Shown here in pieces: positions 1-10,240 of a stretch of DNA of 64,000 bases. The stretch spans positions 209,400-273,399 of the forward strand of contig NZ_JANIGL010000005.1 in the NCBI RefSeq assembly GCF_024518675.1, written 5' to 3'. The position numbers and the translations under genes are program-made. The notes below the pieces were generated by a model, which did not search any database, was not told the origin of the DNA, and was given only the letters and a program-made list of their open reading frames with translations. The first letter of the stretch is position 1; each line of letters opens with the position of its first letter. The DNA comes from Pseudoalteromonas shioyasakiensis (lineage in GTDB: Bacteria; Pseudomonadota; Gammaproteobacteria; Enterobacterales; Alteromonadaceae).

Positions 1-304
1 ACTTGTTAATTCCTAATGACTGACGCAGATACTCTAAATCGGTAACTAAGTAATCTGTACGATTACTTATTAATTGATGCGGCGAAGATAAACCGCACCC
101 ACGCTGGCTGTATAAAATAATACGATAACGGTTGGGATCAAAGAATCGACAATTATCACTATGTAAACCAAGCCCTGGCCCACCGTGACAAATTACCACA
201 GGAAACCCCGAAGGGTCGCCGTATTCTTGCACATGAAGCTGGTGACCTTCACCAACACTTAAGTGAAAATCATTATACGGAGTAATACTTGGGTATAACT
301 GCAT
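1..304 (-). CDS. pip: Proline iminopeptidase, N-terminal part (cut by window edge)
   Basis: The 101 residues seen begin MQLYPSITPY and contain the oxyanion motif HGGPG followed by FFDPNRYRIILYSQRGCGLS, the pattern of alpha/beta-hydrolase fold prolyl aminopeptidases. These cytosolic serine peptidases remove N-terminal proline. The catalytic Ser, Asp and His lie beyond the window start, so activity cannot be judged. A strong Shine-Dalgarno (AGGAAGGAG) sits 6 bases before the ATG at 304-302. The YihY gene next door is on the same strand, 40 bases upstream, suggesting one transcript. Family assignment is firm; other S33 hydrolases are the alternative. Confidence 0.85.
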   Translation of the reverse strand, partial: MQLYPSITPYNDFHLSVGEGHQLHVQEYGDPSGFPVVICHGGPGLGLHSDNCRFFDPNRYRIILYSQRGCGLSSPHQLISNRTDYLVTDLEYLRQSLGINK

Positions 305-344
305 AACGCTGACTCCTTCCTATCAGCGGTGCAGTTAATTACGG

Positions 345-1235
345 TTAAGTAATAGCATCACTGTCGAGGATACTATCTGGGGTATCTTCGATATCATGAG
401 GGCTAATACATACAGTAAATTCTGCACCGAGTAACACCACAGTCCATGAAAGGTAAACCCAAACAAATAAAATGGGTATCGTCGCTACAGTTCCATAAAT
501 TAACTCGTATGATGGAAAGTGGCTAATATATAAAGCAAACCCTTTTTTCGTTAGCTCAAACAAAACCGCCGCAAAAATAGCACCCGGGATCGCCGCCTTA
601 AATGGAACACGCGTATTTGGAACTAAAGTATAGAGCAAAATAAAGCCAGCCATGGAAATAATAAAAGGTAATAGCTTTATTAAAAAACCACTAAATCCTG
701 GGATCCCTTGATCTGCAAATGAAACCAAAGACACAATATACGAAGATATACCAATACTCGCACCTAATAAAACCGGGCCCAATGTTAAAATCATCCAATA
801 TACCGATAATGAAATCATCAAAGGTCGCTTCTTTTTAATACGCCAAATACGATTAAGCGTGGCATCAACATTTTTCATTAACAACAGTGCTATCGCCGCT
901 AAAAAACTCACCCCCACTGCCGTCATTTGGTTTGCATTGCCTGCAAAGGAACTCACATGCTCTCTGATTGCATCTGACGAGGCCGGTACAAAATTAGTGA
1001 ACAAAAAGTTTTCAATCGCAATACGGGTCTCTTCAAAGCCCGGAAAAGCTGAAAAAATAGCAACCGCAACCGCAATTAAAGGCACTAGTGAGAGTAACGT
1101 AACATAAGCTAAATAACCTGCATTAACAGTGATTTGATCATCAATACAACGGTTAACATACTGCATCCACCAACCGGGTTGTTGGCGCAAAAATGAACCT
1201 GCCTGTTGCTTAAAATGTGCTACCTTTTCATTCAT
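345..1235 (-). CDS. YihY/BrkB-family inner membrane protein
   Basis: This 296-residue protein has six hydrophobic segments (about residues 38-60, 102-120, 140-165, 180-204, 210-228, 240-268) and the family signature region NAGYLAYVTLLSLVPLIAV near residue 38. It belongs to the YihY/virulence-factor BrkB family, once misnamed RNase BN. Its molecular function is not established; a transport role is only proposed. Length matches the family (about 290). A short antisense frame over it (859-1107) has no independent support. Confidence 0.88.
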   Translation of the reverse strand: MNEKVAHFKQQAGSFLRQQPGWWMQYVNRCIDDQITVNAGYLAYVTLLSLVPLIAVAVAIFSAFPGFEETRIAIENFLFTNFVPASSDAIREHVSSFAGNANQMTAVGVSFLAAIALLLMKNVDATLNRIWRIKKKRPLMISLSVYWMILTLGPVLLGASIGISSYIVSLVSFADQGIPGFSGFLIKLLPFIISMAGFILLYTLVPNTRVPFKAAIPGAIFAAVLFELTKKGFALYISHFPSYELIYGTVATIPILFVWVYLSWTVVLLGAEFTVCISPHDIEDTPDSILDSDAIT

Positions 1236-1323
1236 GAGGTTAACTTTCTGCTAAAATAGTTTTGATTATCATAGCAATCCGCCACATAATTTAAAAACTA
1301 AACGGGAATAAAAAGGGATATCA

Positions 1324-1980
1324 ATGAAAAAAGTTACTGCACTAAGCGCACCATTGCTAGCACTCACAATGGCGCTATCAGGTTGCCAATCGGCCTACTA
1401 TTCTGCCATGGAGTCCGTTGGCGTTCATAAACGCGATATTTTGGTGGACCGTGTTGAAGAAACAAAAGAATCACAAGAAGAGTCGCAAGAAGAGTTTCAA
1501 TCAGCGCTTGAGCGTTTAACAACGTTAATTGATTTTGATGGCGGTGACTTACAAACAGCCTATGAGCAACTAAATGATGATTATGAGTCGAGCCTAGCGG
1601 CCGCAAACGATGTTACTAGCAACATAAACAAAGTTGAAGACGTTGCTGAAGCCCTTTTTGAAGAGTGGGCAGATGAGCTAGAGCAATATTCCAATGCATC
1701 TTTAAAGCGTGAAAGTAATAAGAAGTTAACGTCAACCAAACGTGATTTTGATAAATTACTACGCTCAATGCGTAATGCCGAAAGTAAAATGGAACCGGTA
1801 TTATCGTCACTGCATGATAATGTTTTATATTTAAAACATAACCTTAATGCTCAAGCTGTGAGTGCTATTCAAGGCGAATTTACTAACCTTAAGCGCGACA
1901 TTAAAGTATTAATGGATGACATGAATAAATCGATCGCTGACTCTAACAAGTTCATTGAGCAAATGAATCAAGCGGGATAA
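1324..1980 (+). CDS. DUF2959 lipoprotein
   Basis: The start gives a lipoprotein signal peptide with lipobox ALSGC (Cys at residue 21), so the mature protein is lipid-anchored. The rest is almost entirely charged alpha-helix with heptad character (for example VEETKESQEESQEEFQSAL and the C-terminal FTNLKRDIKVLMDDMNKSI), matching DUF2959, a family of coiled-coil envelope lipoproteins of unknown function found in marine gammaproteobacteria. It is monocistronic and ends at a clear terminator. Confidence 0.85.
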   Translation: MKKVTALSAPLLALTMALSGCQSAYYSAMESVGVHKRDILVDRVEETKESQEESQEEFQSALERLTTLIDFDGGDLQTAYEQLNDDYESSLAAANDVTSNINKVEDVAEALFEEWADELEQYSNASLKRESNKKLTSTKRDFDKLLRSMRNAESKMEPVLSSLHDNVLYLKHNLNAQAVSAIQGEFTNLKRDIKVLMDDMNKSIADSNKFIEQMNQAG

Positions 1981-2015
1981 ATCAACTTAGAGTTGGCGAG
2001 AAAAGAATACATTAA

Positions 2016-2038
2016 GCCTGCAATTTTGCAGGCTTTTT
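2016..2038 (+). terminator. Rho-independent terminator after the DUF2959 gene
   Basis: GCCTGC-AATTTT-GCAGGC hairpin followed by TTTTT. Confidence 0.85.
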
Positions 2039-2125
2039 GCTGTTATTTTTTGTTACTTTTTAAATGTTTTTTAATCCGCTGTTTTTGGTACAATTTTATC
2101 AAAATAAAATTAAAAAATGATCATA

Positions 2126-3217
2126 ATGAAGTTAAACACCTTTACGCTAATTATTCTAACTGGCTTCTTATCGGCTTGTTCGGCTGCTAATCATACTGAA
2201 GTCATCGCAGGTCCAGATACCATTACCCCATTACACCAAGATGGCGAACGTCAAGGGCGTTATCATAATCTCTACCCGGGGGAGAAAACCTACCCAGTTA
2301 GTTGTGAAGACGACTGCTACCCAAGCAACCCTAATTTACAATGCGAGCTGGAAAGTGAGAACTGCCAATACCGTGCTCAGCAAGCAATCCCACAATTAAA
2401 TACCGGATTTACTGTACGCTGGCTTGGTCACGCAGGATTTATGATAAAAACGCCAAACGGACAACAAGTAGTGTTTGATCCAGTAAAAGAGCAATTCGAC
2501 TCCCCTGTAGATTTAGCTTTTAGACTGGCCTCTGGGTTTTATCGTCAACCCGGTGACTGGCTCACAGATAGCGAGCTTACAAACTTAGACGCGGTAATGT
2601 ATTCACATCTTCACTATGATCATTTCAATAAAGCAGATATTGAAGAAATAGGTAATAAGCCTCGCTACTTAACCCCACTGGGAATGGCTGATAACTTTCC
2701 AACTGGTGGCTTTTATATAAGCGAAATGGCTTGGTATGCCAAAACCACTATTGATGATTTAAACATTCATGCGGTTCCTGCTCATCACTTTAGTAGCCGT
2801 GTTTTGGTGCCATTTATCTATGAAGATCACGATAAAGACTTATGGAACGGCTGGCTGCTTGAGCAAAATGGTAAAACATTATTTTTTGCAGGAGATACCG
2901 GCTACTCGCAGCATTTTAGCGATATTGGGCAAAAATTTGGCGAAATTGATATTTGTTTAATGCCAATTGCCTCTTATTATCATGAAGAAGATGGAGATTG
3001 GTATAGGTATGTTCATACCACGCCAGAAGATGCGCTATCAGCTGCGCAAGATCTCAACTGCAAAGTGATGATCCCATGGGGCTATGGTAATTCAAGTTGG
3101 AAAATGGGCGATCACAGTAGTCATTCAGCATTACTACGTCTATTGCACATGTACAATAAAATAGAGTCGCCAACTCCTCTGTATATTTTAAATGAAGGAG
3201 AAAGTGTCGCTTTATAA
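2126..3217 (+). CDS. MBL-fold metal-dependent hydrolase lipoprotein (NAPE-PLD/UlaG-like)
   Basis: A signal peptide with lipobox LSAC precedes a metallo-beta-lactamase fold. The metal motif SHLHYDHFN (HxHxDH) is complete, and downstream residues VPAHHFSSR, FFAGDTGYS and IPWGYG supply the remaining ligand positions. This order resembles the UlaG / N-acyl-phosphatidylethanolamine phospholipase D-like branch (COG2220). Substrate is unknown; a phosphodiester lipid is possible by family. An ATG nine bases upstream (2117) is in frame; I prefer 2126 because the hydrophobic signal starts directly at MKLNTFTLII. The 3' end overlaps the convergent small lipoprotein gene by 6 bases. Confidence 0.85.
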   Translation: MKLNTFTLIILTGFLSACSAANHTEVIAGPDTITPLHQDGERQGRYHNLYPGEKTYPVSCEDDCYPSNPNLQCELESENCQYRAQQAIPQLNTGFTVRWLGHAGFMIKTPNGQQVVFDPVKEQFDSPVDLAFRLASGFYRQPGDWLTDSELTNLDAVMYSHLHYDHFNKADIEEIGNKPRYLTPLGMADNFPTGGFYISEMAWYAKTTIDDLNIHAVPAHHFSSRVLVPFIYEDHDKDLWNGWLLEQNGKTLFFAGDTGYSQHFSDIGQKFGEIDICLMPIASYYHEEDGDWYRYVHTTPEDALSAAQDLNCKVMIPWGYGNSSWKMGDHSSHSALLRLLHMYNKIESPTPLYILNEGESVAL

Positions 3218-3487
3218 AGCGACACTTGGGTACTGATAAAGTTGTTCCTGCGCCTCGCATTCATCATCACCAAGCGCGCGACTTAATGGCCCAAGTAACA
3301 TCTGCAATACCCCGTTAATCACATTCATTTCTTGGTTTGTATCAGAATTAGCGAGTGAACTATTTTGCACTTGCCGTTGCTGACTTTTTCCGCTACCAAC
3401 CACAAAATCACAACCCGAGCTCATCACTTGTGATGAAGTGCAACCTGATAGTAAAGTAACCATAACTACAATCAGCACTTTAGCCAT
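3212..3487 (-). CDS. Small lipoprotein of unknown function
   Basis: Translated from the ATG at 3487, the protein begins MAKVLIVVMVTLLSGCTSS, a standard lipoprotein signal with lipobox LSGC. The 92-residue product is otherwise unremarkable, with a second Cys (SSGCDF) and an acidic end containing a CEAQEQ motif. I do not recognise a family. A longer frame from 3535 would put charged residues before the signal, so the shorter start is preferred. It ends tail-to-tail with the hydrolase gene. Confidence 0.7.
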   Translation of the reverse strand: MAKVLIVVMVTLLSGCTSSQVMSSGCDFVVGSGKSQQRQVQNSSLANSDTNQEMNVINGVLQMLLGPLSRALGDDECEAQEQLYQYPSVAL

Positions 3488-3665
3488 AATAATCCCTTTA
3501 ATATACATTCTCAACGAGCCTAATTTATCATCCACTTAAACTAAATGTTGTAATAAATTGTACTTAAACTACCCATTACTATAATTTAACCTCTGTACCC
3601 TAACATTGGTTGTTTTCACCTCACGTTTCAGACACTATTAATCAAAATAAAAGTTTGAGAATTTT

Positions 3666-4394
3666 ATGAAAATAGCCACGCTGATTTATAGCCTATTAAT
3701 AAGCACACATGCTCTTGCCATAGATGTAGTACATACACCGACACCTATCACCATAGATGGTGTCTCTGAAAGCGCATGGAACAAAGCTAAATGGCATAAC
3801 ATGCCACATTTGATGGATGGTGTACTACCAGACTCAGAGAGTGATTTTACAGGCCGCTATCGCTTATTATGGGATGAAAACACCCTTTATTTACAAGCCG
3901 ATATTGCTGATGATGTACTGTTCGATACACACCCAGATCCAACTGTAAAATATTGGGATGACGATGCACTAGAAATATTTATCGACAGCGATGCATCAGG
4001 TGGTAATCACCAATTTAATCATACTGCATTTGCTTATCATATCGGCCTTGATAACCAAGCTGCCGATTACGGCCCTGATAAAAAAGCCCATTTGTATACC
4101 GATCACTTAGTCAGTAGCTGGAAGCGCAATACCCAAGCTCCTTATAACATTATCTGGGAAGTGGCGATAAAGCTCTATCCCAATGATTATCAAGAAGGCG
4201 CGCAAAACACACCGCTTAAATTAACGGCAACACAAGTCATCGGCTTTATGCTCGCTTATTGCGATAACGACGGCAGTAAAGTGCGCGAACACTTTATGGG
4301 CTCACACGAAGTCCAACCCGTAAATGGCGACAGAAACCGTGGTTTTATAGACGCAGATGTATTTGGCGAAATCACTTTGCTACCAAAGGAATGA
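3666..4394 (+). CDS. Secreted CBM9-like carbohydrate-binding protein
   Basis: A cleavable signal peptide (cleavage likely after ALA near residue 18) is followed by a single beta-sandwich domain. Features of family 9 carbohydrate-binding-like modules are visible: ITIDGVSESAWNKAKW near the start, YRLLWDENTLYLQADIADDV, and the DDALEIFIDSD acidic motif. It lacks any catalytic module, so it probably binds a sugar or glycoconjugate in the periplasm or outside. The gene stands alone. Confidence 0.78.
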   Translation: MKIATLIYSLLISTHALAIDVVHTPTPITIDGVSESAWNKAKWHNMPHLMDGVLPDSESDFTGRYRLLWDENTLYLQADIADDVLFDTHPDPTVKYWDDDALEIFIDSDASGGNHQFNHTAFAYHIGLDNQAADYGPDKKAHLYTDHLVSSWKRNTQAPYNIIWEVAIKLYPNDYQEGAQNTPLKLTATQVIGFMLAYCDNDGSKVREHFMGSHEVQPVNGDRNRGFIDADVFGEITLLPKE

Positions 4395-4416
4395 AAAAGT
4401 AGGCGAGTAAGCTAGA

Positions 4417-4599
4417 GTAAAGTTAGCGAGTTAAACAGCGAAACCCAACGAAAAAATACTCTAGCAACAGCACTAAAGTTATGCATTGTTGCAGGTTTAT
4501 ATAGTCTACCGACTTTCAGCTGACACCGGCCTAATTTATCGGGGTCAGATCAGACTGCTGACCGCTTATAGCTTACAGCTATTTTCTCGCTAACTTTAC
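4417..4599. repeat. Intergenic segment bounded by a 14-bp inverted repeat
   Basis: GTAAAGTTAGCGAG at 4417-4430 recurs inverted as CTCGCTAACTTTAC at 4586-4599. Between them lie GACACCGGCC and ATCGGGGTCAGATCAGAC-type words that look like debris of a short interspersed repeat. No coding frame is seen here. A REP-like or MITE-like remnant is an inference. Confidence 0.45.
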
Positions 4600-4621
4600 C
4601 CTCGCTAACTAATAACCACTA

Positions 4622-4655
4622 AAAAGCCGCTGTATTTTGCAATACAGCGGCTTTT
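4622..4655. terminator. Bidirectional terminator between the CBM9-like gene and typA
   Basis: A perfect 15-bp stem (AAAAGCCGCTGTATT) with a TTGC loop and T/A tracts on both sides. It can serve both convergent genes. Confidence 0.88.
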
Positions 4656-4680
4656 AAAATCATTATTCTAAATAAATAGA

Positions 4681-6504
4681 TTATGACTTAGGAGCACGAC
4701 CCGCACGTTTACGCTCACTTTCAGTTAAGTGACGCTTACGAATACGAATGTTCTCAGGAGTAACCTCTACTAGCTCATCATCATCGATAAACTCAAGCGC
4801 TTGCTCAAGTGTATAATCTAGAGGTGGTACAAGTGATTGTGCTTCATCAGTACCTGATGCACGAACGTTAGTAAGTTGCTTACCTTTAAGCGCGTTAACT
4901 GTAAGGTCGTTATCACGGCTATGAATACCGATAACCATACCTTCATAAACTTCAACACCGTGACCGATGAATAAACGGCCGCGCTCTTGTAAGTTAAATA
5001 ATGCGTTAGTCAGTGCTTTACCTGTTGCGTTTGCAATCATTACACCGTTCTTACGAACACCTAGCTCGCCACCTTTGTGTGGACCGTAGTGATCGAACGT
5101 ATGGTAAAGTAAACCAGAACCTGATGTTAACGTCATGAATTCAGTTTGGAAACCGATTAAACCACGGCTTGGGATCATAAAGTCCATACGCATACGGCCC
5201 TTACCATCTGGTGCCATGTCAGTAAGTTCACCTTTACGAAGACCAATTTGCTCCATGATAGAACCTTGATGCTCTTCTTCACAGTCAATTGTTAGTGTTT
5301 CATACGGTTCTTCTAACACACCATCAACAGTACGTAAGATTACTTCTGGACGAGATACAGCAAGCTCGTAACCTTCACGACGCATGTTCTCGATTAAGAT
5401 ACCAAGGTGTAATTCACCACGACCCGATACACGGAAGCTATCTGGATTACCAGTATCTGCAACACGAAGTGCTACGTTGTGTACTAATTCTTTGTCTAAA
5501 CGCTCACGAATATTACGTGATGTTACAAACTTACCTTCTTTACCACAGAACGGAGAGTTATTTACAGAGAATGTCATCGTTACTGTTGGCTCATCAACAC
5601 TTAGTGGTGGTAATGCTTCAACATTGTTAGGACAGCAAATCGTATCTGAAATCTTAAGCTCGCCAAGACCAGTAACTGTTACGATGTTACCAGCGAACGC
5701 TTTATCCGTTTCAATACGCTCAAGGCCGAGGTAGCTTTGTACTGAACCAATCTTACCGTTACGAGTCGTGCCGTCAGCACTGATAACTGTCACTTGTTGG
5801 TTAGGCGCAACAGAACCACGTTTGATACGGCCGATACCGATTACACCTTTATACGAGTTGTAATCAAGCTGAGAGATTTGCATTTGGAAGTCACCTTCAG
5901 GATCTGCATCCGGTGGTGATACTTCGTCAACGATCATCTTAAACATAGGTTCCATGTTGTCTGATGGCTCGTCTAAATCTAGTGTTGCCCAGCCATTGAT
6001 AGCTGATGCATAGATTACTTTAAAGTCTAACTGTTCGTCAGTTGCGCCAAGGTTGTCGAATAAATCAAAGATTTGATCCATAACCCAATCTGGGCGAGCA
6101 CCTGGCTTATCAATTTTGTTGATAACAACGATTGGCTTTAAGCCTTGCGCGAATGCTTTTTGCGTTACGAAACGCGTTTGTGGCATTGGACCTTCTTGAG
6201 CATCAACAAGTAATAATACTGAGTCAGCCATCGAAAGTACGCGTTCAACTTCACCGCCAAAGTCGGCGTGTCCCGGGGTATCTACGATATTGATATGGTA
6301 GTCATTCCAAGAGATGGCCGTGTTTTTAGCCAAAATGGTAATACCACGTTCTTTCTCAATGTCGTTTGAGTCCATCACGCGCTCTTCGTTACCGCCGCGT
6401 GTTTCTAATGTACCTGATTGCTCAAGTAGTTTGTCAACTAAGGTTGTTTTACCATGGTCAACGTGCGCGATAATCGCTATATTTCTTAACTGTTCGATGC
6501 TCAT
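4681..6504 (-). CDS. typA: Ribosome-associated GTPase TypA/BipA
   Basis: The 607-residue protein shows the translational GTPase motifs: G1 AHVDHGKTT (residues 13-21), G3 [11 protein letters not shown]4 NKID, then EF-G-like domains and the TypA-specific C-terminal domain ([16 protein letters not shown]). Length matches the family (about 605). TypA is an EF-G-like factor needed for ribosome assembly and growth at low temperature or stress. It is divergent from glnA across about 500 bases, the same neighbour relation as in many gammaproteobacteria. Antisense frames between 5289 and 5734 are shadows. Confidence 0.97.
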   Translation of the reverse strand: MSIEQLRNIAIIAHVDHGKTTLVDKLLEQSGTLETRGGNEERVMDSNDIEKERGITILAKNTAISWNDYHINIVDTPGHADFGGEVERVLSMADSVLLLVDAQEGPMPQTRFVTQKAFAQGLKPIVVINKIDKPGARPDWVMDQIFDLFDNLGATDEQLDFKVIYASAINGWATLDLDEPSDNMEPMFKMIVDEVSPPDADPEGDFQMQISQLDYNSYKGVIGIGRIKRGSVAPNQQVTVISADGTTRNGKIGSVQSYLGLERIETDKAFAGNIVTVTGLGELKISDTICCPNNVEALPPLSVDEPTVTMTFSVNNSPFCGKEGKFVTSRNIRERLDKELVHNVALRVADTGNPDSFRVSGRGELHLGILIENMRREGYELAVSRPEVILRTVDGVLEEPYETLTIDCEEEHQGSIMEQIGLRKGELTDMAPDGKGRMRMDFMIPSRGLIGFQTEFMTLTSGSGLLYHTFDHYGPHKGGELGVRKNGVMIANATGKALTNALFNLQERGRLFIGHGVEVYEGMVIGIHSRDNDLTVNALKGKQLTNVRASGTDEAQSLVPPLDYTLEQALEFIDDDELVEVTPENIRIRKRHLTESERKRAGRAPKS

Positions 6505-6857
6505 ATATTTACTCAGAGAAGTTTATTCTCATTGATCCTGCAAGATCTACGCACTCATCTGCGTTTTCACCAGATGTCCCAGCATAGGATTTAAAAGGGC
6601 GCATATTATCCCTCATTAATGACATGGATGAAAGTTTATCCAATATAAATTTGAAAACTTTCTCAATACTTTCAGTAAGTATCTGTTTTATATATGACAA
6701 TTAAATGAATAAAATTCCATTTATTTATTAAAAACCACTTTTTGAGCTATTTTTAGGATCTTTTTGGCACTATTTAGCATTTAGGTTATGCTGATTTTGA
6801 GCGTTTAAAAGATCAGCAAAATATAGCTTGTAAATATTGCACCAAAATGAAAATAAT

Positions 6858-6876
6858 GCGCACCAAAAAGGTGCGC
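6858..6876. promoter_or_regulatory. NtrC-binding palindrome upstream of glnA
   Basis: GCGCACC-AAAAA-GGTGCGC is a perfect palindrome with 7-bp arms, closely matching the NtrC (GlnG) enhancer consensus TGCACC-N5-GGTGCA. A second half-site TGCACC lies at 6838-6843. It sits about 85-95 bases upstream of the sigma-54 promoter, the usual enhancer distance. The regulator itself is encoded at 10241. Confidence 0.82.
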
Positions 6877-6937
6877 GAGCGTATTTTTGTTTACGCCCTG
6901 TATATTTTTTAAGATTATAAACAGTTAGTTATAAACA

Positions 6938-6952
6938 TGGCACAGAATCAGC
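6938..6952 (+). promoter_or_regulatory. Sigma-54 promoter of glnA
   Basis: TGGCAC at 6938-6943 and GC at 6951-6952 give the required GG-N10-GC spacing. The -24 element matches fully; the -12 element keeps the essential GC but not the preceding TT. With the upstream NtrC palindrome this predicts nitrogen-limited transcription of glnA. Confidence 0.75.
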
Positions 6953-7010
6953 TTACTAGAATGCAAAAGCAATTATGCAGCAATAATAAAACCCAACAGT
7001 TGGAGGACAC

Positions 7011-8417
7011 ATGTCACAATCGGTTTTAGATTTTATTAAAGAAAATGACGTTAAGTTCATTGATTTACGCTTTACTGATACAAAAGGTAAAGAGCAACAT
7101 GTTTCTATTCCTCATCACCAAGTTGATGAAGACTTTTTTGAAGACGGTAAAATGTTCGATGGCTCTTCAATCGCAGGTTGGAAAGGCATCAACGAATCTG
7201 ACATGGTATTAATGCCAGTTCCTGAGTCAGTAAAACTTGACCCTTTCACTGAAGAAACAACACTAATCGTACGTTGTGACGTGGTAGAGCCTTCTACACT
7301 ACAAGGTTATGAACGTGATCCGCGTTCTGTTGCTAAACGCGCTGAAGAATATATGCGTTCAACAGGTATCGCTGATACTGTATTATTTGGCCCAGAGCCA
7401 GAATTCTTCCTATTTGATGACGTTAAATACAAATCAGACATGTCTGGTTCTATGTACAAAATCGATGCAGAAGAAGCATCATGGAACTCAGATAAAGAAT
7501 ACGAAGGCGGCAACTCAGGCCATCGTCCAGGTGTTAAAGGTGGTTATTTCCCATGTTCACCGGTTGATTCATCTCAAGATTGGCGTTCAGCTACGTGTCT
7601 AGTTCTTGAAGAGCTAGGTCAAGTTGTTGAAGCGCATCACCACGAAGTTGCTACAGCAGGTCAAAACGAAATCGCTACTCGTTTTAATACTATGGTATTA
7701 AAAGCAGATGAAATCCAAGAAATGAAATATGTTATTCATAACATGGCTCATTTATATGGCAAAACAGCGACATTCATGCCTAAGCCTATCGTTGGCGATA
7801 ATGGTTCTGGTATGCACTGTCACCAGTCTTTAGCTAAAGACGGCGTTAACTTATTCGCAGGCGACAAGTACGGCGGTCTTTCTGAAGATGCACTTTACTA
7901 TATCGGTGGTATCATCAAACACGCTAAAGCAATCAATGCGTTTGCTAATGCGTCAACTAACTCGTACAAGCGTTTAGTTCCAGGTTTTGAAGCACCAGTA
8001 ATGCTAGCTTATTCAGCTCGTAACCGTTCAGCTTCAATCCGTATTCCAGTAGTACCATCTGAAAAAGGTCGTCGTATCGAAGTACGCTTCCCAGATCCAA
8101 CTGCTAACCCTTACCTAGCATTTGCATCTATGCTTATGGCTGGTCTTGACGGTATTAAAAACAAGATCCACCCTGGTGATGCAATGGATAAAGATTTATA
8201 CGATTTACCAGCAGAAGAAGCAGCTGAAATTCCAACAGTTGCAGCGTCACTAGACGAAGCGCTTGCAGCACTAAGTGCTGACCGTGAGTTCTTAACTCAA
8301 GGTGGCGTATTCACTGATGACCTAATCGATGCATACATCGCACTTAAATCTCAAGAAGTTGAAAAACTTAACATGACAACTCACCCAGTTGAGTTTGAAA
8401 TGTACTACAGCGTTTAA
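7011..8417 (+). CDS. glnA: Glutamine synthetase type I
   Basis: The 468-residue protein is a standard GSI-beta enzyme making glutamine from glutamate, ammonia and ATP in the cytosol as a dodecamer. Seen motifs include [12 protein letters not shown], the metal/ATP region [26 protein letters not shown], and the substrate loop NRSASIRIP. The adenylylation site is Tyr397 in DKDLYDLP, so activity is probably controlled by GlnE. A strong ribosome site (TTGGAGGA) precedes the ATG. Expression is predicted to be NtrC/sigma-54 dependent from the sites just upstream. Confidence 0.98.
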   Translation: MSQSVLDFIKENDVKFIDLRFTDTKGKEQHVSIPHHQVDEDFFEDGKMFDGSSIAGWKGINESDMVLMPVPESVKLDPFTEETTLIVRCDVVEPSTLQGYERDPRSVAKRAEEYMRSTGIADTVLFGPEPEFFLFDDVKYKSDMSGSMYKIDAEEASWNSDKEYEGGNSGHRPGVKGGYFPCSPVDSSQDWRSATCLVLEELGQVVEAHHHEVATAGQNEIATRFNTMVLKADEIQEMKYVIHNMAHLYGKTATFMPKPIVGDNGSGMHCHQSLAKDGVNLFAGDKYGGLSEDALYYIGGIIKHAKAINAFANASTNSYKRLVPGFEAPVMLAYSARNRSASIRIPVVPSEKGRRIEVRFPDPTANPYLAFASMLMAGLDGIKNKIHPGDAMDKDLYDLPAEEAAEIPTVAASLDEALAALSADREFLTQGGVFTDDLIDAYIALKSQEVEKLNMTTHPVEFEMYYSV

Positions 8418-8469
8418 TGCGCTGTAGCTAAAATTATCTAGTTATAGATAATATATGTGTGTTCTCAAG

Positions 8470-8491
8470 GCCCGTTTTACGGGCTTTTTTT
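8470..8491 (+). terminator. glnA terminator
   Basis: GCCCG-TTTTA-CGGGC followed by TTTTTTT. Confidence 0.88.
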
Positions 8492-8552
8492 ATGGCAAAA
8501 TGTTTCATTCTCCACTAGAGTTTAATTAGTGCAAAAAATGCAGGATTAAAGG

Positions 8553-9065
8553 GTGAAAACAAAGATTTTGGTATTGCTGACGCTAATTTTATTCAGCTTT
8601 TATGGCTATGCAGCCGATAAAAAAATTTATACATGGAAGGATAAAAATGGCGCAGTGGTTTTTTCTGACACTCCAAAAGTCGGAGCGCAGGAAGTAAAAT
8701 TAACCAGCCAAATACTTTCTATGCCTACCACCAATACAAGTATTTTAGATGAAACAAAACCTATCGCCAAAAAAAGCTTTAAGATTGAAGTAGCATCGCC
8801 TGCCAACGAAGAAACAGTGAGAGAAAATACCGGTTCAGTATACGTTACTAGTCGAGTCTCTCCGCGCTTTGAGAATGGCTTTAAGATTCAGTTATTCGTT
8901 GATGGTACCGCTTACTCAGCACCCGGTAGCAGTAGTACCTTTGCACTTCGTAATGTGGACCGAGGTGAGCATTCCTTGCAGGTTAAATTATATGACCCCA
9001 AAGGTAATGTGTTATCGGTAAGTCCAACAAGTGTGTTCTTTATGCATCGGCAGTCGGCATTATAG
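8553..9065 (+). CDS. DUF4124 periplasmic protein
   Basis: A GTG start after AAAGG gives a signal peptide (about residues 1-20) then the DUF4124 motif KKIYTWKDKNGAVVFSDTP. This module occurs in many gammaproteobacterial envelope proteins and has no established function. The C-terminal half (residues 75-165) resembles an Ig-like beta-sandwich: FKIQLFVDGTAY and RGEHSLQVKLYD. The position between glnA and glnL is common in this group, but no link to nitrogen control is known. A second DUF4124 gene lies at 17283-17819. Confidence 0.8.
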   Translation: MKTKILVLLTLILFSFYGYAADKKIYTWKDKNGAVVFSDTPKVGAQEVKLTSQILSMPTTNTSILDETKPIAKKSFKIEVASPANEETVRENTGSVYVTSRVSPRFENGFKIQLFVDGTAYSAPGSSSTFALRNVDRGEHSLQVKLYDPKGNVLSVSPTSVFFMHRQSAL

Positions 9066-9152
9066 TCTGGCGCTTTTTTTATAATGACACACTCAGTATA
9101 AATATATGTGCTAAGCTGCTAAATATCATCAACGCACTAAAATGGTGCAAAC

Positions 9153-10223
9153 ATGCCCAACAATAAAAAATTTAACCCCGAGTTACTAACCAGCATATGG
9201 AAAAACCTCACCACTGCGGTGATGTTACTGGATAATAAATTTACCCTAGTCTACGTTAATGACAGTGCCAGTGAGCTTCTAGGGCTGGGGCCAAAGCGGA
9301 CGCTTAATCAACCGTTCGATAATCTATTTAACTACCATTCAATTGACTTAAAGCGTATTGCTCAGTATTCATTAATGGATGGTGTAGATTGCCACCAGCA
9401 TAGGGCTGACGTGGTGTTCATCGACTCTCGACATGCAAAGTTAGCAATCAGTGCCAGGCGTTTAAAACTTGAAGATGAGTATTATTTGTTATTTGAGTGC
9501 CGCCAAACTGATGATGAAATCCGCCATGATCAAGCATCAAATCAAATGCACCAATATCAAGCCGCACGTAATCTTATACGTGGTCTTGCTCACGAAATTA
9601 AAAATCCTTTAGGCGGAATTCGCGGAGCGGCGCAATTATTGCAGTATGAGGTTGATCAGCAAGAGCGGGATCAGTGCGCTGAGCTTATTATTGAACAAGC
9701 TGACCGTTTGCGTGAGCTTGTCGATAGACTCCTAGGTCCGAATCAATTACCACAAAAGTCATACGGTAATATTCACCAAACCTTAGAGTCTGTTGTAAAA
9801 CTAAGTATGCTCGATAGCAATGCGAATATCAGCCTAGAGAAAGATTACGACCCAAGCATACCTGACGTATTTATAGACCAAGGTAAAATTCAGCAAGTCG
9901 TATTAAATATTGTTCGTAATGCACAACAAGCACTAGTTGATGGTGGAGTGATTAAACTGAAAACTCGCATCAGTCATAGACAGCGCCGCCCCGGTAAAGC
10001 ACCAAAAAAAGCTTTGCTGATCCAAATATCAGATAACGGACCAGGTATTGATAGCAATATTAAAGAAACCTTATTTTATCCGATGACCACCAATAAAGAA
10101 GGCGGATCGGGCTTAGGGCTTTCAATTGCTCAAACTTTAATAGATCAACATAATGGCTATATCGAATGCGATAGCTGGCCTGGTCATACAGAATTTAATA
10201 TATATCTGCCTTTTGTGGATTAA
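9153..10223 (+). CDS. glnL: Nitrogen regulation sensor kinase NtrB (GlnL)
   Basis: No membrane segment is present. An N-terminal PAS domain (about residues 12-115) is followed by the H box GLAHEIKNPLGG with His147, N box NIVRNAQQAL, and G boxes DNGPGI and GSGLGLS. NtrB phosphorylates and dephosphorylates NtrC according to PII state. The stop codon overlaps the next frame (TAATG), and glnG follows at once, so the two are cotranscribed and probably translationally coupled. Confidence 0.95.
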   Translation: MPNNKKFNPELLTSIWKNLTTAVMLLDNKFTLVYVNDSASELLGLGPKRTLNQPFDNLFNYHSIDLKRIAQYSLMDGVDCHQHRADVVFIDSRHAKLAISARRLKLEDEYYLLFECRQTDDEIRHDQASNQMHQYQAARNLIRGLAHEIKNPLGGIRGAAQLLQYEVDQQERDQCAELIIEQADRLRELVDRLLGPNQLPQKSYGNIHQTLESVVKLSMLDSNANISLEKDYDPSIPDVFIDQGKIQQVVLNIVRNAQQALVDGGVIKLKTRISHRQRRPGKAPKKALLIQISDNGPGIDSNIKETLFYPMTTNKEGGSGLGLSIAQTLIDQHNGYIECDSWPGHTEFNIYLPFVD

Positions 10224-10240
10224 TGAGTTTGGGAGTGCCC

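Noticed and set aside
5289..5734. Two plus-strand frames (113 and 116 residues) inside typA
   Set aside because: They are antisense to a well-conserved gene, have no ribosome site and show no family pattern.
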